In this document: positions 40,226 to 48,594 of the stretch, one piece after another
How the letters are laid out: every line of letters starts with the position of its first letter
Position numbering within the stretch: the first letter of the stretch is position 1
Assembly (NCBI GenBank): GCA_041481445.1
Contig: JBGPBV010000002.1
Span: 1 to 64,000, forward strand
DNA: 64,000 bases
Source of the DNA: AA29 sp041481445
GTDB taxonomy: Bacteria; Acidobacteriota; Vicinamibacteria; Fen-336
Direction of reading: 5' to 3'
Notes under the pieces: model-generated
What the model was told of the DNA's origin: nothing
Seen by the model: the letters and a program-made list of their open reading frames with translations, nothing else
The model's database searches: none
Made by a program: the position numbers and the translations under genes

Positions 40226-41392
40226 ACCAACGAAATCGCCGCCGCCCGGGCGGGCACTCGGGGCATCTTCCGCATGGTTTTGGCCGGGATCCTCGGGCTG
40301 GCCGCGACCACCTTGGTCTACGGGCAGTGGCGGGACCGCGAGCTTCGCATGGACGTGAAGCAGCTCCGCGATGCGGTGGCGCAGGCCCGCGAGGACCAAA
40401 GGCAGTTCCGAGACCGCATCGCCGGGGAACGGCGGCGCGAGGGCGAGGAGAGGAAGCGGTTGGAGGACCAGGCGGCAGAGAAGTGGGTGCGCGCCGACCT
40501 CGAGGCCACTCGCAAGCGCATCGCCGCCCTGGAGGCCGAATGCGCGGCGGGAGAGCGAATCATCCGCGATTTCGCGGGCGGGGTAGCGCTCATCGAGGGC
40601 CGCTACGCCTTCTACGACGCGGAGGGACGTCCCCTCCGCGTCTCCCTGGACGACGACGGCCAGCCCCGGCACCAGGAGGACGGCTCGCCCGTGCTCTCCC
40701 CCGACGCGACCGGGCCTCTCTTTACGCAGGAGTTCTTCGGCACCGGCTTTCTGGTGGACAGACGAGGCCTGCTCCTCACCAACCGGCACGTGGCCGAGCC
40801 CTGGTGGAACGACGAGACCGCCGAGCGCCTGCGAGGGGAGGGGATGGAGCCCCGCTTCGCGGTCTTCCGGGCCTTCTTCCCCAACGAGGCCGAGCCTTTC
40901 GAGCTCTCGACCGAGCGCGTGTCCGAGACAGTGGACCTGGCCGTGGTCCGGCTCGAGCTGCGTGAGCGTCCCATCCCCGTCCTCGCCCTGGACGTGACAG
41001 GCGAGGGGGCGATCCCCGGCCACCCGGTCGTACTGCTCGGCTATCCCACCGGCCTCGACGCCCTCCTCGCCAAGGCCGATGGCGCCGTCGTGCGCCAGAT
41101 TCTCTCCGAGAAGCTCCGGCAACCCGTCACGGAATCGCTGGGCAAGGCGGCTCTGATCCGCCCTTCCGCCACCCAGGGCCACATCGGGGACATCACCCGA
41201 ACGGACGTCGTGTTCGACGCGCCCACTACGCAGGGGGGCAGCGGCGGCCCCGTGCTCAACCGGAACGGCAAGGTGATCGCCGTGGAGTACGCCGTCCTCA
41301 CGAAGTTCGCGGGCAGCTCTTTCGGCGTCCCCATCCGCCATGCGCTCGAGCTGCTCGAACCGCAGAAGAGGAGCCGAACCACCAGCCGGTAA
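40217..41392 (+). CDS. Membrane-anchored trypsin-like serine protease
   Basis: A 391-residue protein, with AGGGAGGG 8 nt before the ATG. An N-terminal anchor helix (FRMVLAGILGLAATTLVYG) is followed by a coiled coil (about 40-120; QLRDAVAQAREDQRQFRDRI and on). A chymotrypsin-fold protease domain follows, with the triad visible: His in LLTNRHVAEP, Asp in ETVDLAVVRL, Ser in TQGGSGGPV. No PDZ domain follows, unlike DegP. Probably periplasmic quality control or regulated proteolysis. Its 5' region is a repeated module, and its stop abuts an orphan propeller fragment. Confidence 0.85.
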   Translation: MLATNEIAAARAGTRGIFRMVLAGILGLAATTLVYGQWRDRELRMDVKQLRDAVAQAREDQRQFRDRIAGERRREGEERKRLEDQAAEKWVRADLEATRKRIAALEAECAAGERIIRDFAGGVALIEGRYAFYDAEGRPLRVSLDDDGQPRHQEDGSPVLSPDATGPLFTQEFFGTGFLVDRRGLLLTNRHVAEPWWNDETAERLRGEGMEPRFAVFRAFFPNEAEPFELSTERVSETVDLAVVRLELRERPIPVLALDVTGEGAIPGHPVVLLGYPTGLDALLAKADGAVVRQILSEKLRQPVTESLGKAALIRPSATQGHIGDITRTDVVFDAPTTQGGSGGPVLNRNGKVIAVEYAVLTKFAGSSFGVPIRHALELLEPQKRSRTTSR

Positions 41393-41398
41393 GTCTGA

Positions 41399-41668
41399 TT
41401 GGGTCATGTGTTCCAGGTACCCGGAGGGACTATCGCGATTGCCAGGATCGGCGTGAAAGCGGGTGAACGTCTCGGTCACGGGATCGAATCGGTGCAGCTC
41501 CTGATCGACGCCGACCCATAAGATCCCGGATCGGTCCTCGTGTATCGCAAAGACTCTGAGGCCGCCCAAGCTGTTCGGGTTGTTCGGATCGGGCTTGTAG
41601 ATCTTGAAGCGATACCCGTCGTAGCGGTTCAGCCCGTTCAAGGTGCCAATCCAGATGAACTCCCGAGC
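41399..41668 (-). pseudogene. Orphan Reg_prop propeller fragment
   Basis: About 90 codons read EFIWIGTLNGLNRYDGYRFK IYKPDPNNPN... and GILWVGVDQELHRFDPVTET FTRF..., which are two propeller blades of a two-component propeller sensor. Both ends are cut. The upstream end meets leader module B and the downstream end meets the protease stop. The rest of the sensor is absent. Confidence 0.7.
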
Positions 41669-41691
41669 CGGTCCTGCACCATGCGACCCGA

Positions 41692-41826
41692 AAGGGTGGC
41701 CGGTCAGGCCGAGTGAGTCCCGGTGGCGACGATTTCGAGGTGCATCGACTCGCCCGAACGGAGCTTGTCGCCGTCTTCGTGAACGCCGATATTCGTGTGA
41801 GCACGGAGGCAATCGCCATGTTGGCC
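41692..41826 (+). repeat. Leader module, copy B
   Basis: Second copy of the module described at 40088-40225. It replaces the N-terminal coding end of the propeller fragment on the other strand and stops at the ATG of the next frame. Confidence 0.65.
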
Positions 41827-42279
41827 ATTCACGAGAGTTCCGCCGGTCGAGCGGATCGTCAGGGCGCGTGCTTCGGTGAGCGGGGACGGCCCGTCGTGAA
41901 CGCGTCCACGGGCGAGATGCCGGACGTGACGGCGTCCGAGCTGGCAGAGGTGATCATCGGGGATCTGGGGGCGGTCGCTCTGACAGATCTCATTGCGCCC
42001 GTGGGCAGGTTCGTATCTCCACCCGCAGAGAACGTTGTGGCTACCGCCACGTCTCCGATTTCGAGCGCGGACAAATCGATGAATAGGCATTCGAGAGCCA
42101 GCGACCGAACGCAAGCGATTTGCCTTGCCTTGGCAGGATGGCGGGCGAACATTTCGAGAATCATTCGGAGTCCTGAGAAGGACGATCGGATTCTTACGTC
42201 AAGCCGTAAAAACCCCTTGACAATCGGACGGTTCGACGCGTCCGCGGCCGCGCACGTCGCGGAGTCCGAGATCGGCTGA
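41818..42279 (+). CDS. Hypothetical protein behind leader module B
   Basis: A 153-codon frame begins MLAIHESSAGRADRQGACFG at the end of the repeated module, at the same point where the protease gene starts behind module A. The N-terminal MLA is shared. The rest (GEMPDVTASELAEVIIGDLG AVALTDLIAPVG...) matches nothing recognised, and the last third is low quality with rare codons. It may be a decayed gene. Confidence 0.35.
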   Translation: MLAIHESSAGRADRQGACFGERGRPVVNASTGEMPDVTASELAEVIIGDLGAVALTDLIAPVGRFVSPPAENVVATATSPISSADKSMNRHSRASDRTQAICLALAGWRANISRIIRSPEKDDRILTSSRKNPLTIGRFDASAAAHVAESEIG

Positions 42280-42607
42280 CGATTTGGAGCAAAGTCGACG
42301 CGGGCAGCGAATGGAACTGCGCGTTGCCGCCAGCACCGGCTACGCCGCAGGGCGAACGCGGTCCCCGTCGTTCCGAAAGCCGGCCGCGAAGAAATCGAGC
42401 GGAAGGGGGGGCGCGCGCCCTTCGACCTTGACCTGCGATCAGCCGCCACGCCGCGCGGCTGCGCAGCGGCCGCCGGTATTCGTGAGCGTTCTGACAACCG
42501 CCAATCGCGTCGCTCTGATCACGCAGTAGCTCGGATGGAGACATCGGGCTCACCGTGCGCCACGTCGGCATTCCTCGTTGCCGCCCAACCCCCAAGTTCC
42601 CCCTGGT
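42280..42607. other. Intergenic scar region
   Basis: No gene recognised. Competing short frames on both strands lack ribosome sites, and the base composition is less biased than in the flanking backbone genes. Confidence 0.5.
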
Positions 42608-42644
42608 CGCGTACGCGTTTGGGTCCACTGCACTCGCAGGCGCC
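42608..42644 (+). repeat. 37-bp direct repeat, right copy
   Basis: Matches 39914-39950 with one mismatch. It lies 73 bp beyond the 3' end of tRNA-Val. Confidence 0.85.
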
Positions 42645-42652
42645 GGCGAGTC

Positions 42653-42685
42653 TGGACCCAAGTTGGACCCAACCTGGACCCAAGT
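42653..42685. repeat. Three 11-bp tandem repeats beside tRNA-Val
   Basis: TGGACCCAAGT, TGGACCCAACC, TGGACCCAAGT in tandem. An inverted GGGTCCA occurs in the adjacent 37-bp repeat. The arrangement resembles arm-type integrase or accessory-protein sites, but that is inference. Confidence 0.6.
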
Positions 42686-42717
42686 TGATGGAGTGGAGCC
42701 CCTAAATCATTGAAGGA

Positions 42718-42792
42718 TGGTGGGCGCTGTAGGATTCGAACCTACGACTTCCACCGTGTGAAGGTGGCACTCTACCGCTGAGTTAAGCGCCC
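42718..42792 (-). tRNA. tRNA-Val(CAC)
   Basis: 75 nt with encoded CCA (42718-42720). It has a 7-bp acceptor GGGCGCT/AGCGCCC, a D arm with CAGCGGTAGAG, a 5-bp anticodon stem CCACC/GGTGG closing TTCACAC (anticodon CAC, reads GUG), and a T arm GTAGG/CCTAC with loop TTCGAAT. All stems pair. Its 3' side faces the putative island. Confidence 0.97.
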
Positions 42793-42858
42793 AGGGACCG
42801 AGAAGTCAGTCTAGCGAATCGCGTGGAGGGGGGTCAAGCAGAGCACGACCGCGCGGGG

Positions 42859-45228
42859 CTAACGGATCGCCGGCGAGGGCTGGACCTGGCCGTAGGGCGA
42901 CGAGGACGTGCCGTACCCCGAGTGCATCGAGCAGTACTCGCGCGGCTCCGTTCCCGCCACGAAAGCCTCCGAGATCACCTCGGGACAGGACGGCGTGGCG
43001 AGCAGGCCCGTCTGCTTGTCCACGTCCACGAAGATCACGTTCTCCGGCGGCGGCTCGAACTTCTCGCCGTGCATCCCCGCCTGGGCGCCCTTCATGAACT
43101 CGACCCACAGGGGAAGCGCGGCCCGAGCGCCGCTCAAGCCCGTCGGCGTGTTGTCGTCGAAGCCGATCCAGACCACGCAGAGCAGGTCGGGGGTGAACCC
43201 CGCGAACCAGGCGTCGCGCAGGTCGTTGGTGGTGCCCGTCTTGCCCGCGGCGTCCGCCGTGAAGCCCATGGAGCGGGCGGCGGCGGCGGTGCCGTTGTTG
43301 ATGACGCTGCGCATCATGTTGACGACCAGGAAGGTCGATTCCGGCCGGGCCACGCGGGGCGGGCTGGGGTAGTGCTGCTCGATCGTGGTGCCCTTCTCGT
43401 CCACGACCTTGAGGACCGTCGCCGGCGGCACCTTGAGGCCCATGTTGGCGAGGATGTTGTAGGCGGTGGCCAGCTCCAGGGGCGTGGCCTCGAACGCGCC
43501 CAATGAGACGGCCGGGAAGGGCTGCACCTTGTCCGCCATGCCGAAGCGGCGGTTCCAGAGGTCGGCGATGCGCTCGAAGCCGATCATCTCCGCCACCTTC
43601 ACCGTCGCGTTGTTGAGGCTGTGGGCGAGCGCCGTGCGCAGGGTGACGTACCCCTTGTAGTCGTTCTCGTAGTTCTGGGGCGCGTACTCCTGCTTGCCGA
43701 AGAGGAACACGGTGGGCGCGTCCTCGACCACGGTGGCGGGGGTGATCGGCGGCAGGGCGGGGTCGTCGAAGGTCGTCTCGAACGCCGTCAGGTACACGAA
43801 CGGCTTGAACGTGCTGCCGGGCTGGCGCTTGGCGGTGGTGGCGCGGTTGTACTGGCTCTGAGTGTAGTCGCGCCCGCCGACCAGGGCGAGCACCGCGCCC
43901 GTGGAAGGCTCCATCGCGATCAACGCCCCCTGAACGGGCGGATGGTCCTTGCGCTTGATCATCTTGTCGACCTTGGCCAGGCCCTCCCTCAGCACGTCCT
44001 GGGCGAGGGCCTGCATCGACAGGTCGAGGGAGGTGTAGACGGCCAGGTTCTGGGTGGCGAGGTCCTTCTGGTCGTAGCGCTCGGAGAGCTGCTGCTTCAC
44101 GAGGTCGACGAAGTACGGCGCGTCGGAGCTGTCGAGCGACACGTTCTCCACGCGGATCGGCTGGGCGATGGCGCCCTCCGCCGCCGCCGCGTCCACGAAG
44201 CCCGACTCCACCATCGCGCGCAGCACCTGGTTGCGGCGCTCGGTGGCGCGCTTCACGTGCCGGTAGGGGTTGTAGGGATTGGGCGACTGGATCATCCCCG
44301 CCAGGAGCGCCGACTCCGGCAGGGTCAGGTTGCCCACGTCCTTGTGGAAGTACATCCGCGCGGCCTCGCCCATCCCGCTGATGCTGAAGGAGCCGACCTG
44401 GCCCAGGTACACCTCGTTGAGGTACAGCTCGAGGATGTCCTTCTTGTTCGCGCGACGCTCCAGCACGAAGGCGAGCAGCGCCTCCTGCGCCTTGCGGCGG
44501 AAGCTCTTCTCGGGGGTCAGGAAGAAGTTCTTGACCAGCTGCTGGGTGATGGTGCTGCCGCCCTGGATGTAGGACTCGGCCCTGATGTTGCGCACGGCCG
44601 CCCCCACGATCCGGAAGGGGTCGAGGCCGGGATGGCTGAAGAAGCGGCGGTCCTCGATGGCGAGCACGGCCTTGACGAGGTGGTCGGGGTACTCCTCGAA
44701 GTGGACGGTGCGCTTCTTCTCCCGCGACTCGTCGAAGAGGTAGGTGATGAGCTCGGGCTCGAGGGTCATCGTCGCGTAGCTGCGCTTGGTGGCGAGGCCG
44801 CGCATCTCCTTGATGCGCTCCTTGTCGATGTCCACGAGCACGGCCTCGCCCGGCGTGGCTCCGCGCGGGGTGAAGGTGACCGTCCGCGCCCCCACCGCGA
44901 ACTCGCCGGGGGCGGCCGGGATGTCGTCCTTCTCCTCGTACTTGAGGCCGTTGAGCACGTTCACGAACGAGCGCACCGTCATCGGCATCCCCAGGCGCAG
45001 CACGAGGGGACGAGCGAAGATGCGGGCCGGGATCTGCCACCGCTCGCCCTGGAGGCGGCGGTCGACCATCACGTTGAACTTCAGGTAGTAGTAGATGACG
45101 ACGGAGCAGCCGATCACGACCGGCAGCGTCACCGCGGTCAGCAGGATGAGGACCAGCCGCAGCCGCTGGGGGGAATAGGTGTTGCCGCGCGACCCCGTCG
45201 GCGCGACCCGGCGGGCGGGATGGGCCAC
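42859..45228 (-). CDS. mrcB: Class A penicillin-binding protein (PBP1b type)
   Basis: A 789-residue peptidoglycan synthase. A short cytoplasmic tail and one helix (RLVLILLTAVTLPVVIGCSV) precede a UB2H-like domain (about 65-160). The glycosyltransferase domain follows (AVLAIEDRRFFSHPG; GGSTITQQLVKNFF; RRKAQEALLAFVLE). The transpeptidase domain has GSTFKP (SxxK), HSLNN (SxN) and GKTGTT (KTG). All catalytic motifs are present. The GTG at 45228 is directly behind a TATAAT, giving a leaderless transcript. Confidence 0.92.
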   Translation of the reverse strand: MAHPARRVAPTGSRGNTYSPQRLRLVLILLTAVTLPVVIGCSVVIYYYLKFNVMVDRRLQGERWQIPARIFARPLVLRLGMPMTVRSFVNVLNGLKYEEKDDIPAAPGEFAVGARTVTFTPRGATPGEAVLVDIDKERIKEMRGLATKRSYATMTLEPELITYLFDESREKKRTVHFEEYPDHLVKAVLAIEDRRFFSHPGLDPFRIVGAAVRNIRAESYIQGGSTITQQLVKNFFLTPEKSFRRKAQEALLAFVLERRANKKDILELYLNEVYLGQVGSFSISGMGEAARMYFHKDVGNLTLPESALLAGMIQSPNPYNPYRHVKRATERRNQVLRAMVESGFVDAAAAEGAIAQPIRVENVSLDSSDAPYFVDLVKQQLSERYDQKDLATQNLAVYTSLDLSMQALAQDVLREGLAKVDKMIKRKDHPPVQGALIAMEPSTGAVLALVGGRDYTQSQYNRATTAKRQPGSTFKPFVYLTAFETTFDDPALPPITPATVVEDAPTVFLFGKQEYAPQNYENDYKGYVTLRTALAHSLNNATVKVAEMIGFERIADLWNRRFGMADKVQPFPAVSLGAFEATPLELATAYNILANMGLKVPPATVLKVVDEKGTTIEQHYPSPPRVARPESTFLVVNMMRSVINNGTAAAARSMGFTADAAGKTGTTNDLRDAWFAGFTPDLLCVVWIGFDDNTPTGLSGARAALPLWVEFMKGAQAGMHGEKFEPPPENVIFVDVDKQTGLLATPSCPEVISEAFVAGTEPREYCSMHSGYGTSSSPYGQVQPSPAIR

Positions 45229-45233
45229 GATCG

Positions 45234-45239
45234 ATTATA
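45234..45239 (-). promoter_or_regulatory. -10 element giving a leaderless PBP transcript
   Basis: A perfect TATAAT ends 5 nt before the GTG start at 45228, so transcription would begin at or next to the start codon. No ribosome site could fit. Confidence 0.55.
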
Positions 45240-45278
45240 GGGGCCGGAGTCGCGCCCGACGGTAGGTCGCGCGCGAGG

Positions 45279-45779
45279 TCAGCGACGCTTCGTTCGTCCC
45301 TTGCCGGACGAGCGCTTGCGCGCCCGGCCGCCGGAGGCCTTGCGCGCCGGCCGCCCGGCCCCGGCCTTCTTGATGATCGGCACCGCGCGGTCGGCGTCCG
45401 CGTTGGAGCCGAAACCGAAGACCGACGTGTAGCGGCGCCCGGACACGAGCGCCATCAGGAAGTGGAGGTTGATGCCGGCCTGGCCCATGGAGTCGGAGAG
45501 GACCTGCCCCAGGCCCGGCCGGTCGTCCCCTTGGACGAGGAGGGCGGCGATCGCGGCCGGGGCGAGGCCCGCGCCCTGCGCGGCGGCGGAGGCCCTCTTG
45601 CCCGCCAGCGGCGCCAGCTCGACGGCGGCCCGGCCCGCCGGCTCCGGATAGCGGTAAGCCATCACCACCTGAAGGCTCGCCCCCGCATCCGCGAGCGGCG
45701 AGAGCACCTGGGCCAGGCTGCCGGGACGGTCGTCGATCTCCCGGCGCCACAGCGTGATCTTCTTCACCGAGATTGCCAT
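45279..45779 (-). CDS. ACT-domain protein with basic tail
   Basis: A 166-residue protein. It has two ACT-like units (about 5-70, starting KKITLWRREIDDRPGSLAQV; and about 75-135, with DDRPGLGQVLSDSMGQAGIN), each with the DRPG motif of ACT ligand sites. A Lys/Arg-rich tail (RPARKASGGRARKRSSGKGR) could bind nucleic acid. Probably a small amino-acid-responsive regulator. Ligand unknown. Confidence 0.75.
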   Translation of the reverse strand: MAISVKKITLWRREIDDRPGSLAQVLSPLADAGASLQVVMAYRYPEPAGRAAVELAPLAGKRASAAAQGAGLAPAAIAALLVQGDDRPGLGQVLSDSMGQAGINLHFLMALVSGRRYTSVFGFGSNADADRAVPIIKKAGAGRPARKASGGRARKRSSGKGRTKRR

Positions 45780-45856
45780 GGGCTCCTCCGGCGGGCTTTG
45801 TACGCCCGCGAGAGGGGGAGGTCAATGGGCCACCGGGTGGCGGGCGTCGTCCGCAC

Positions 45857-45862
45857 TAGAAT
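45857..45862 (+). promoter_or_regulatory. -10 element, near-leaderless
   Basis: TAGAAT ends 9 nt before ATG 45872, predicting a leader of about 3 nt. The -35 region is weak. Confidence 0.4.
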
Positions 45863-45871
45863 GGCCAACCG

Positions 45872-46660
45872 ATGAGAACCACCCTGAAGGTCGTCGCCTT
45901 TGTCGCCGTCCTGGTCTCGAGCGCGGCCGGTGCCGGCGCCCAGACCCTGCCCCTGCAGACGGAGGAGGCGACGACGGCGCCCAAGGGCACCCTCGTCCTC
46001 GAGGTGGCGGCGGAGGCCATCGGCGACGAGCCGAACTTCCTGACCCGCCAGCCGCGCGACCGTTGGGCGGCCCCGGTTCTCCGCCTCGTGCACTCACCGT
46101 CCGACAACGTCGAGATCGACTTGGAATGGACGGTGCGGGTCGGCCAGAGCGACGACCCGACCTTCGGCAGCGTGTCCGACTTCGGCGACGTCGCCTTGCG
46201 CGCGAAGGTGCGCTTCGCCGACGACGCGGGCGGCCACCCGGCCTTCGGCGCGCGTTTCGGCGTGTTCCTGCCCGAGACCAGCTACGGCAACGGCCTCGGT
46301 CCGAACGCGCTGCGGATGTTCGCCCAGGCCCTGGTCAGCAAGAGCCTCGGAGGCCTGACCCTGCACGGCAACGCGGGCCTGGCCCTGTACGACGAGGTGG
46401 GCCGCCCGCACGAGCAGCGGGATTTCTTCGCCTACGGCCTCGCCGCCGCCTACCGAACGAGCCCCGGCCTCTCCATCGTGGCCGAATGGGCCGGCCTGGC
46501 CGGAAAGGGCATGCCCGGCGCGGACCCGCACAGCGAGCTGCGGGCAGGGGTGCGGCTGGGCTCGGGGCGTGTTCGAGGCGACGCCGCGGTGAGGAGGGGG
46601 CTGCTCGAGACCGACGGGGAATGGGGCCTCACGGTGGGGGCCACCGTCCGCCTGCGCTGA
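45872..46660 (+). CDS. Exported barrel-like protein, function unknown
   Basis: A 262-residue protein. The signal peptide ends at about residue 24 (GAGAQ). Strand-rich mature part: DNVEIDLEWTVRVGQSDDP, GDVALRAKVRFADDAGGHPA, FGVFLPETSYGNGLG, GLTLHGNAGLALYDE, SPGLSIVAEWAGLAGKG, and a last strand GLTVGATVRLR. It resembles MetA-pathway/transporter-type outer-membrane barrels. It is convergent with rlpA (12-bp gap). Confidence 0.6.
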   Translation: MRTTLKVVAFVAVLVSSAAGAGAQTLPLQTEEATTAPKGTLVLEVAAEAIGDEPNFLTRQPRDRWAAPVLRLVHSPSDNVEIDLEWTVRVGQSDDPTFGSVSDFGDVALRAKVRFADDAGGHPAFGARFGVFLPETSYGNGLGPNALRMFAQALVSKSLGGLTLHGNAGLALYDEVGRPHEQRDFFAYGLAAAYRTSPGLSIVAEWAGLAGKGMPGADPHSELRAGVRLGSGRVRGDAAVRRGLLETDGEWGLTVGATVRLR

Positions 46661-46672
46661 TCCGCGTCCGGC

Positions 46673-47107
46673 TCAGCCGACGATCTCGAGCCGGACCCGC
46701 CCCGTGCCCGGGCCGATCAGCCCGATCTGCCGGGCCGCCGCCCGCGAGAGGTCGATCACCCGGCCCTTGTGGTTGGGGAACCGGTCGTTGATGCGCACGA
46801 CCACGCTCTTGCCCGTGCCCAGGAAAGTGACCCGCACGCGGGTCCCGAAGGCCCAGGAGGCGTGGGCGGCGGTCAGGGCGTCCTGGTCGAAGCGCTCTCC
46901 GCTCGACGTCTTCTTGCCGTCGTAACCGGGGCCGTACCACGAGGCGATCCCCGTCTCGACGAGGCCGGGGGGCGGCGTCTGGGCGGGCGGGAACTGGTAG
47001 TGGGTGTGATGGGCACAGGCCGCGAACGGGAGAGCGGCTCCGAGCAGGGCGGCCAGCAGTGAGAGCCGGGCCAGGTCGGCGGTGGGCGGCCGGCGGACGG
47101 CCGTCAC
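46673..47107 (-). CDS. rlpA: RlpA-family septal lytic transglycosylase-like lipoprotein
   Basis: A 144-residue protein with a GTG start overlapping the pyruvate kinase stop by 4 bp. Signal with lipobox LPFAAC. The double-psi barrel of RlpA follows, with TGIASWYGPGYDGKKTSSGE RFD..., FGTRVRVTFLGTGKSVVVRI NDRFP and GRVIDLSRAAARQIGL. RlpA cleaves denuded glycan strands at the septum in some species. There is no SPOR domain, so it is the short form. Confidence 0.88.
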   Translation of the reverse strand: MTAVRRPPTADLARLSLLAALLGAALPFAACAHHTHYQFPPAQTPPPGLVETGIASWYGPGYDGKKTSSGERFDQDALTAAHASWAFGTRVRVTFLGTGKSVVVRINDRFPNHKGRVIDLSRAAARQIGLIGPGTGRVRLEIVG

Positions 47108-48522
47108 GAGATCGTGTGCACCCGCAGCATGTTCGTCGCTCCCGCGGTATGGCTGTGCCCGGCCAGCATCAGGATCATGTCGCCGGTGGCGACGAGGCCC
47201 TGCGCCTTGAGCAGCTCCACCCCCTTCACGATCATGTCGTCGGTCGTCTCCGCGAAGCCGGATTTTACGGGCACCACCCCCCACCACAGGACCAGTCGGC
47301 GGTAGGTGTCCTCGTTGTAGGTGATGGCGGCGATGGGGGCGCGCGGCCGGTAGGTCGAGAGCAGCTGCGCCGTCGTGCCCGACTCCGTGAAGGCGACGAT
47401 CAGCTTGCACCCCAGCTCCTCCGCGACCGTGCTGGCCACGCGGGCCAGGCTGCGGGCCACGATCGAGGCGCCGTCCATGGTGACCCGGGCGGGGGCGCGG
47501 AACGCTCCCCGGTGCTCCTCGGTGTAGAGGGCGATGCGGGCCATCGTGGCCACCGACTCCACGGGGTAGCTGCCGGAGGCCGTCTCCGCCGAGAGCATGC
47601 AGCCGTCGGTGCCGTCGAGGATGGCGTTGGCCACGTCGGAGGCCTCCGCCCGCGTGGGGCGGGGGTTCTCGACCATGCTCTCCAGCATCTGGGTGGCCGT
47701 GATCACGACCTTGCCCGCGCCGTTGGCCATGTCGATGATGCGCTTCTGCAGGGTGGGGACCTCCTCCGTCGAGAGCTCCACCCCGAGGTCGCCGCGGGCC
47801 ACCATCACCCCGTCCGTGGCCTTGAGGATCGCGGGGAGGTCCTCGATGGCCTCGCGCTTCTCGATCTTGGCGATGACCGGGCAGGTGCCGCCCAGCGAGC
47901 GGACCAGGGCGCGACACTCCTCCACGTCCGCGGCCCGCCTCACGAAGGACAGGGCCACGTAGTCCACGCCGTGGCTCACCCCGAAGGCGAGATCGCGCCG
48001 GTCCTTCTCGGTCAGGGCCGGCGTGGAGAGCTTCACGCCCGGCAGGTTCATTCCCTTGTGCGGCTTGAGGGAACCGCCGTGGACGACCTCGCACTCGACC
48101 TGCTCGAGCGCGGCCTTGACCACGCGCAGCTCCAGGTTGCCGTCGTCGAGGAGGATGCGGTCGCCCGGCGAGACGTCGCGCGGCAGCGGGTCGTAGGTCG
48201 TGGAGATCCGCTCCGCCGTCCCCTCGATCGACTCGTCCGTCGTGATGGCGACGCGCGCGCCCGTGCGCAGCTCGACGGGCTGGCCGCCGCGGAGGCGGCC
48301 CACGCGGATCTTGGGGCCGGAGAGGTCCTGCAGCAGCGCGATCGGGCGGCCGAGGCCGACCTCGATCTCGCGCACGGCCCGCATCACCTGGAGGTGCTCC
48401 TCGGGCTCGCCGTGCGAGAAGTTCAGCCGGACGACGTCGACGCCGGCCTGCGCGAGCTGCTCGAGCCTCTCCCGGTCGCGCGAGGCGGGCCCGATGGTGG
48501 CCACGATCTTCGTCCGCCGCAT
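47104..48522 (-). CDS. pyk: Pyruvate kinase
   Basis: A 472-residue glycolytic enzyme (PEP + ADP to pyruvate + ATP). Family motifs: TKIVATIGPAS, DVVRLNFSHG, LLQDLSGPKIRVG, CPVIAKIEKREAIEDL (active-site Lys), GVMVARGDLGVEL, ATQMLESM and GTDGCMLSAETASGSYPV. The ATG at 48522 follows a short-leader promoter. Cotranscribed with rlpA. Confidence 0.97.
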   Translation of the reverse strand: MRRTKIVATIGPASRDRERLEQLAQAGVDVVRLNFSHGEPEEHLQVMRAVREIEVGLGRPIALLQDLSGPKIRVGRLRGGQPVELRTGARVAITTDESIEGTAERISTTYDPLPRDVSPGDRILLDDGNLELRVVKAALEQVECEVVHGGSLKPHKGMNLPGVKLSTPALTEKDRRDLAFGVSHGVDYVALSFVRRAADVEECRALVRSLGGTCPVIAKIEKREAIEDLPAILKATDGVMVARGDLGVELSTEEVPTLQKRIIDMANGAGKVVITATQMLESMVENPRPTRAEASDVANAILDGTDGCMLSAETASGSYPVESVATMARIALYTEEHRGAFRAPARVTMDGASIVARSLARVASTVAEELGCKLIVAFTESGTTAQLLSTYRPRAPIAAITYNEDTYRRLVLWWGVVPVKSGFAETTDDMIVKGVELLKAQGLVATGDMILMLAGHSHTAGATNMLRVHTIS

Positions 48523-48531
48523 CCGCCGCAG

Positions 48532-48559
48532 AGTATGGGGGCTCAGCGCGGAACGGGCA
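48532..48559 (-). promoter_or_regulatory. Promoter of pyk, almost no leader
   Basis: On the minus strand a TTGCCC -35 is followed after 16 bp by CATACT (48537 to 48532). The predicted start is 3 nt before the ATG at 48522. Confidence 0.5.
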
Positions 48560-48594
48560 ACGGCCGCGCGATACACTTCCGTGTCCGGCGAAGG

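Noticed and set aside
42653..42685. CRISPR array
   Set aside because: The three 11-bp units are contiguous without spacers and far shorter than CRISPR repeats; no cas genes are present.
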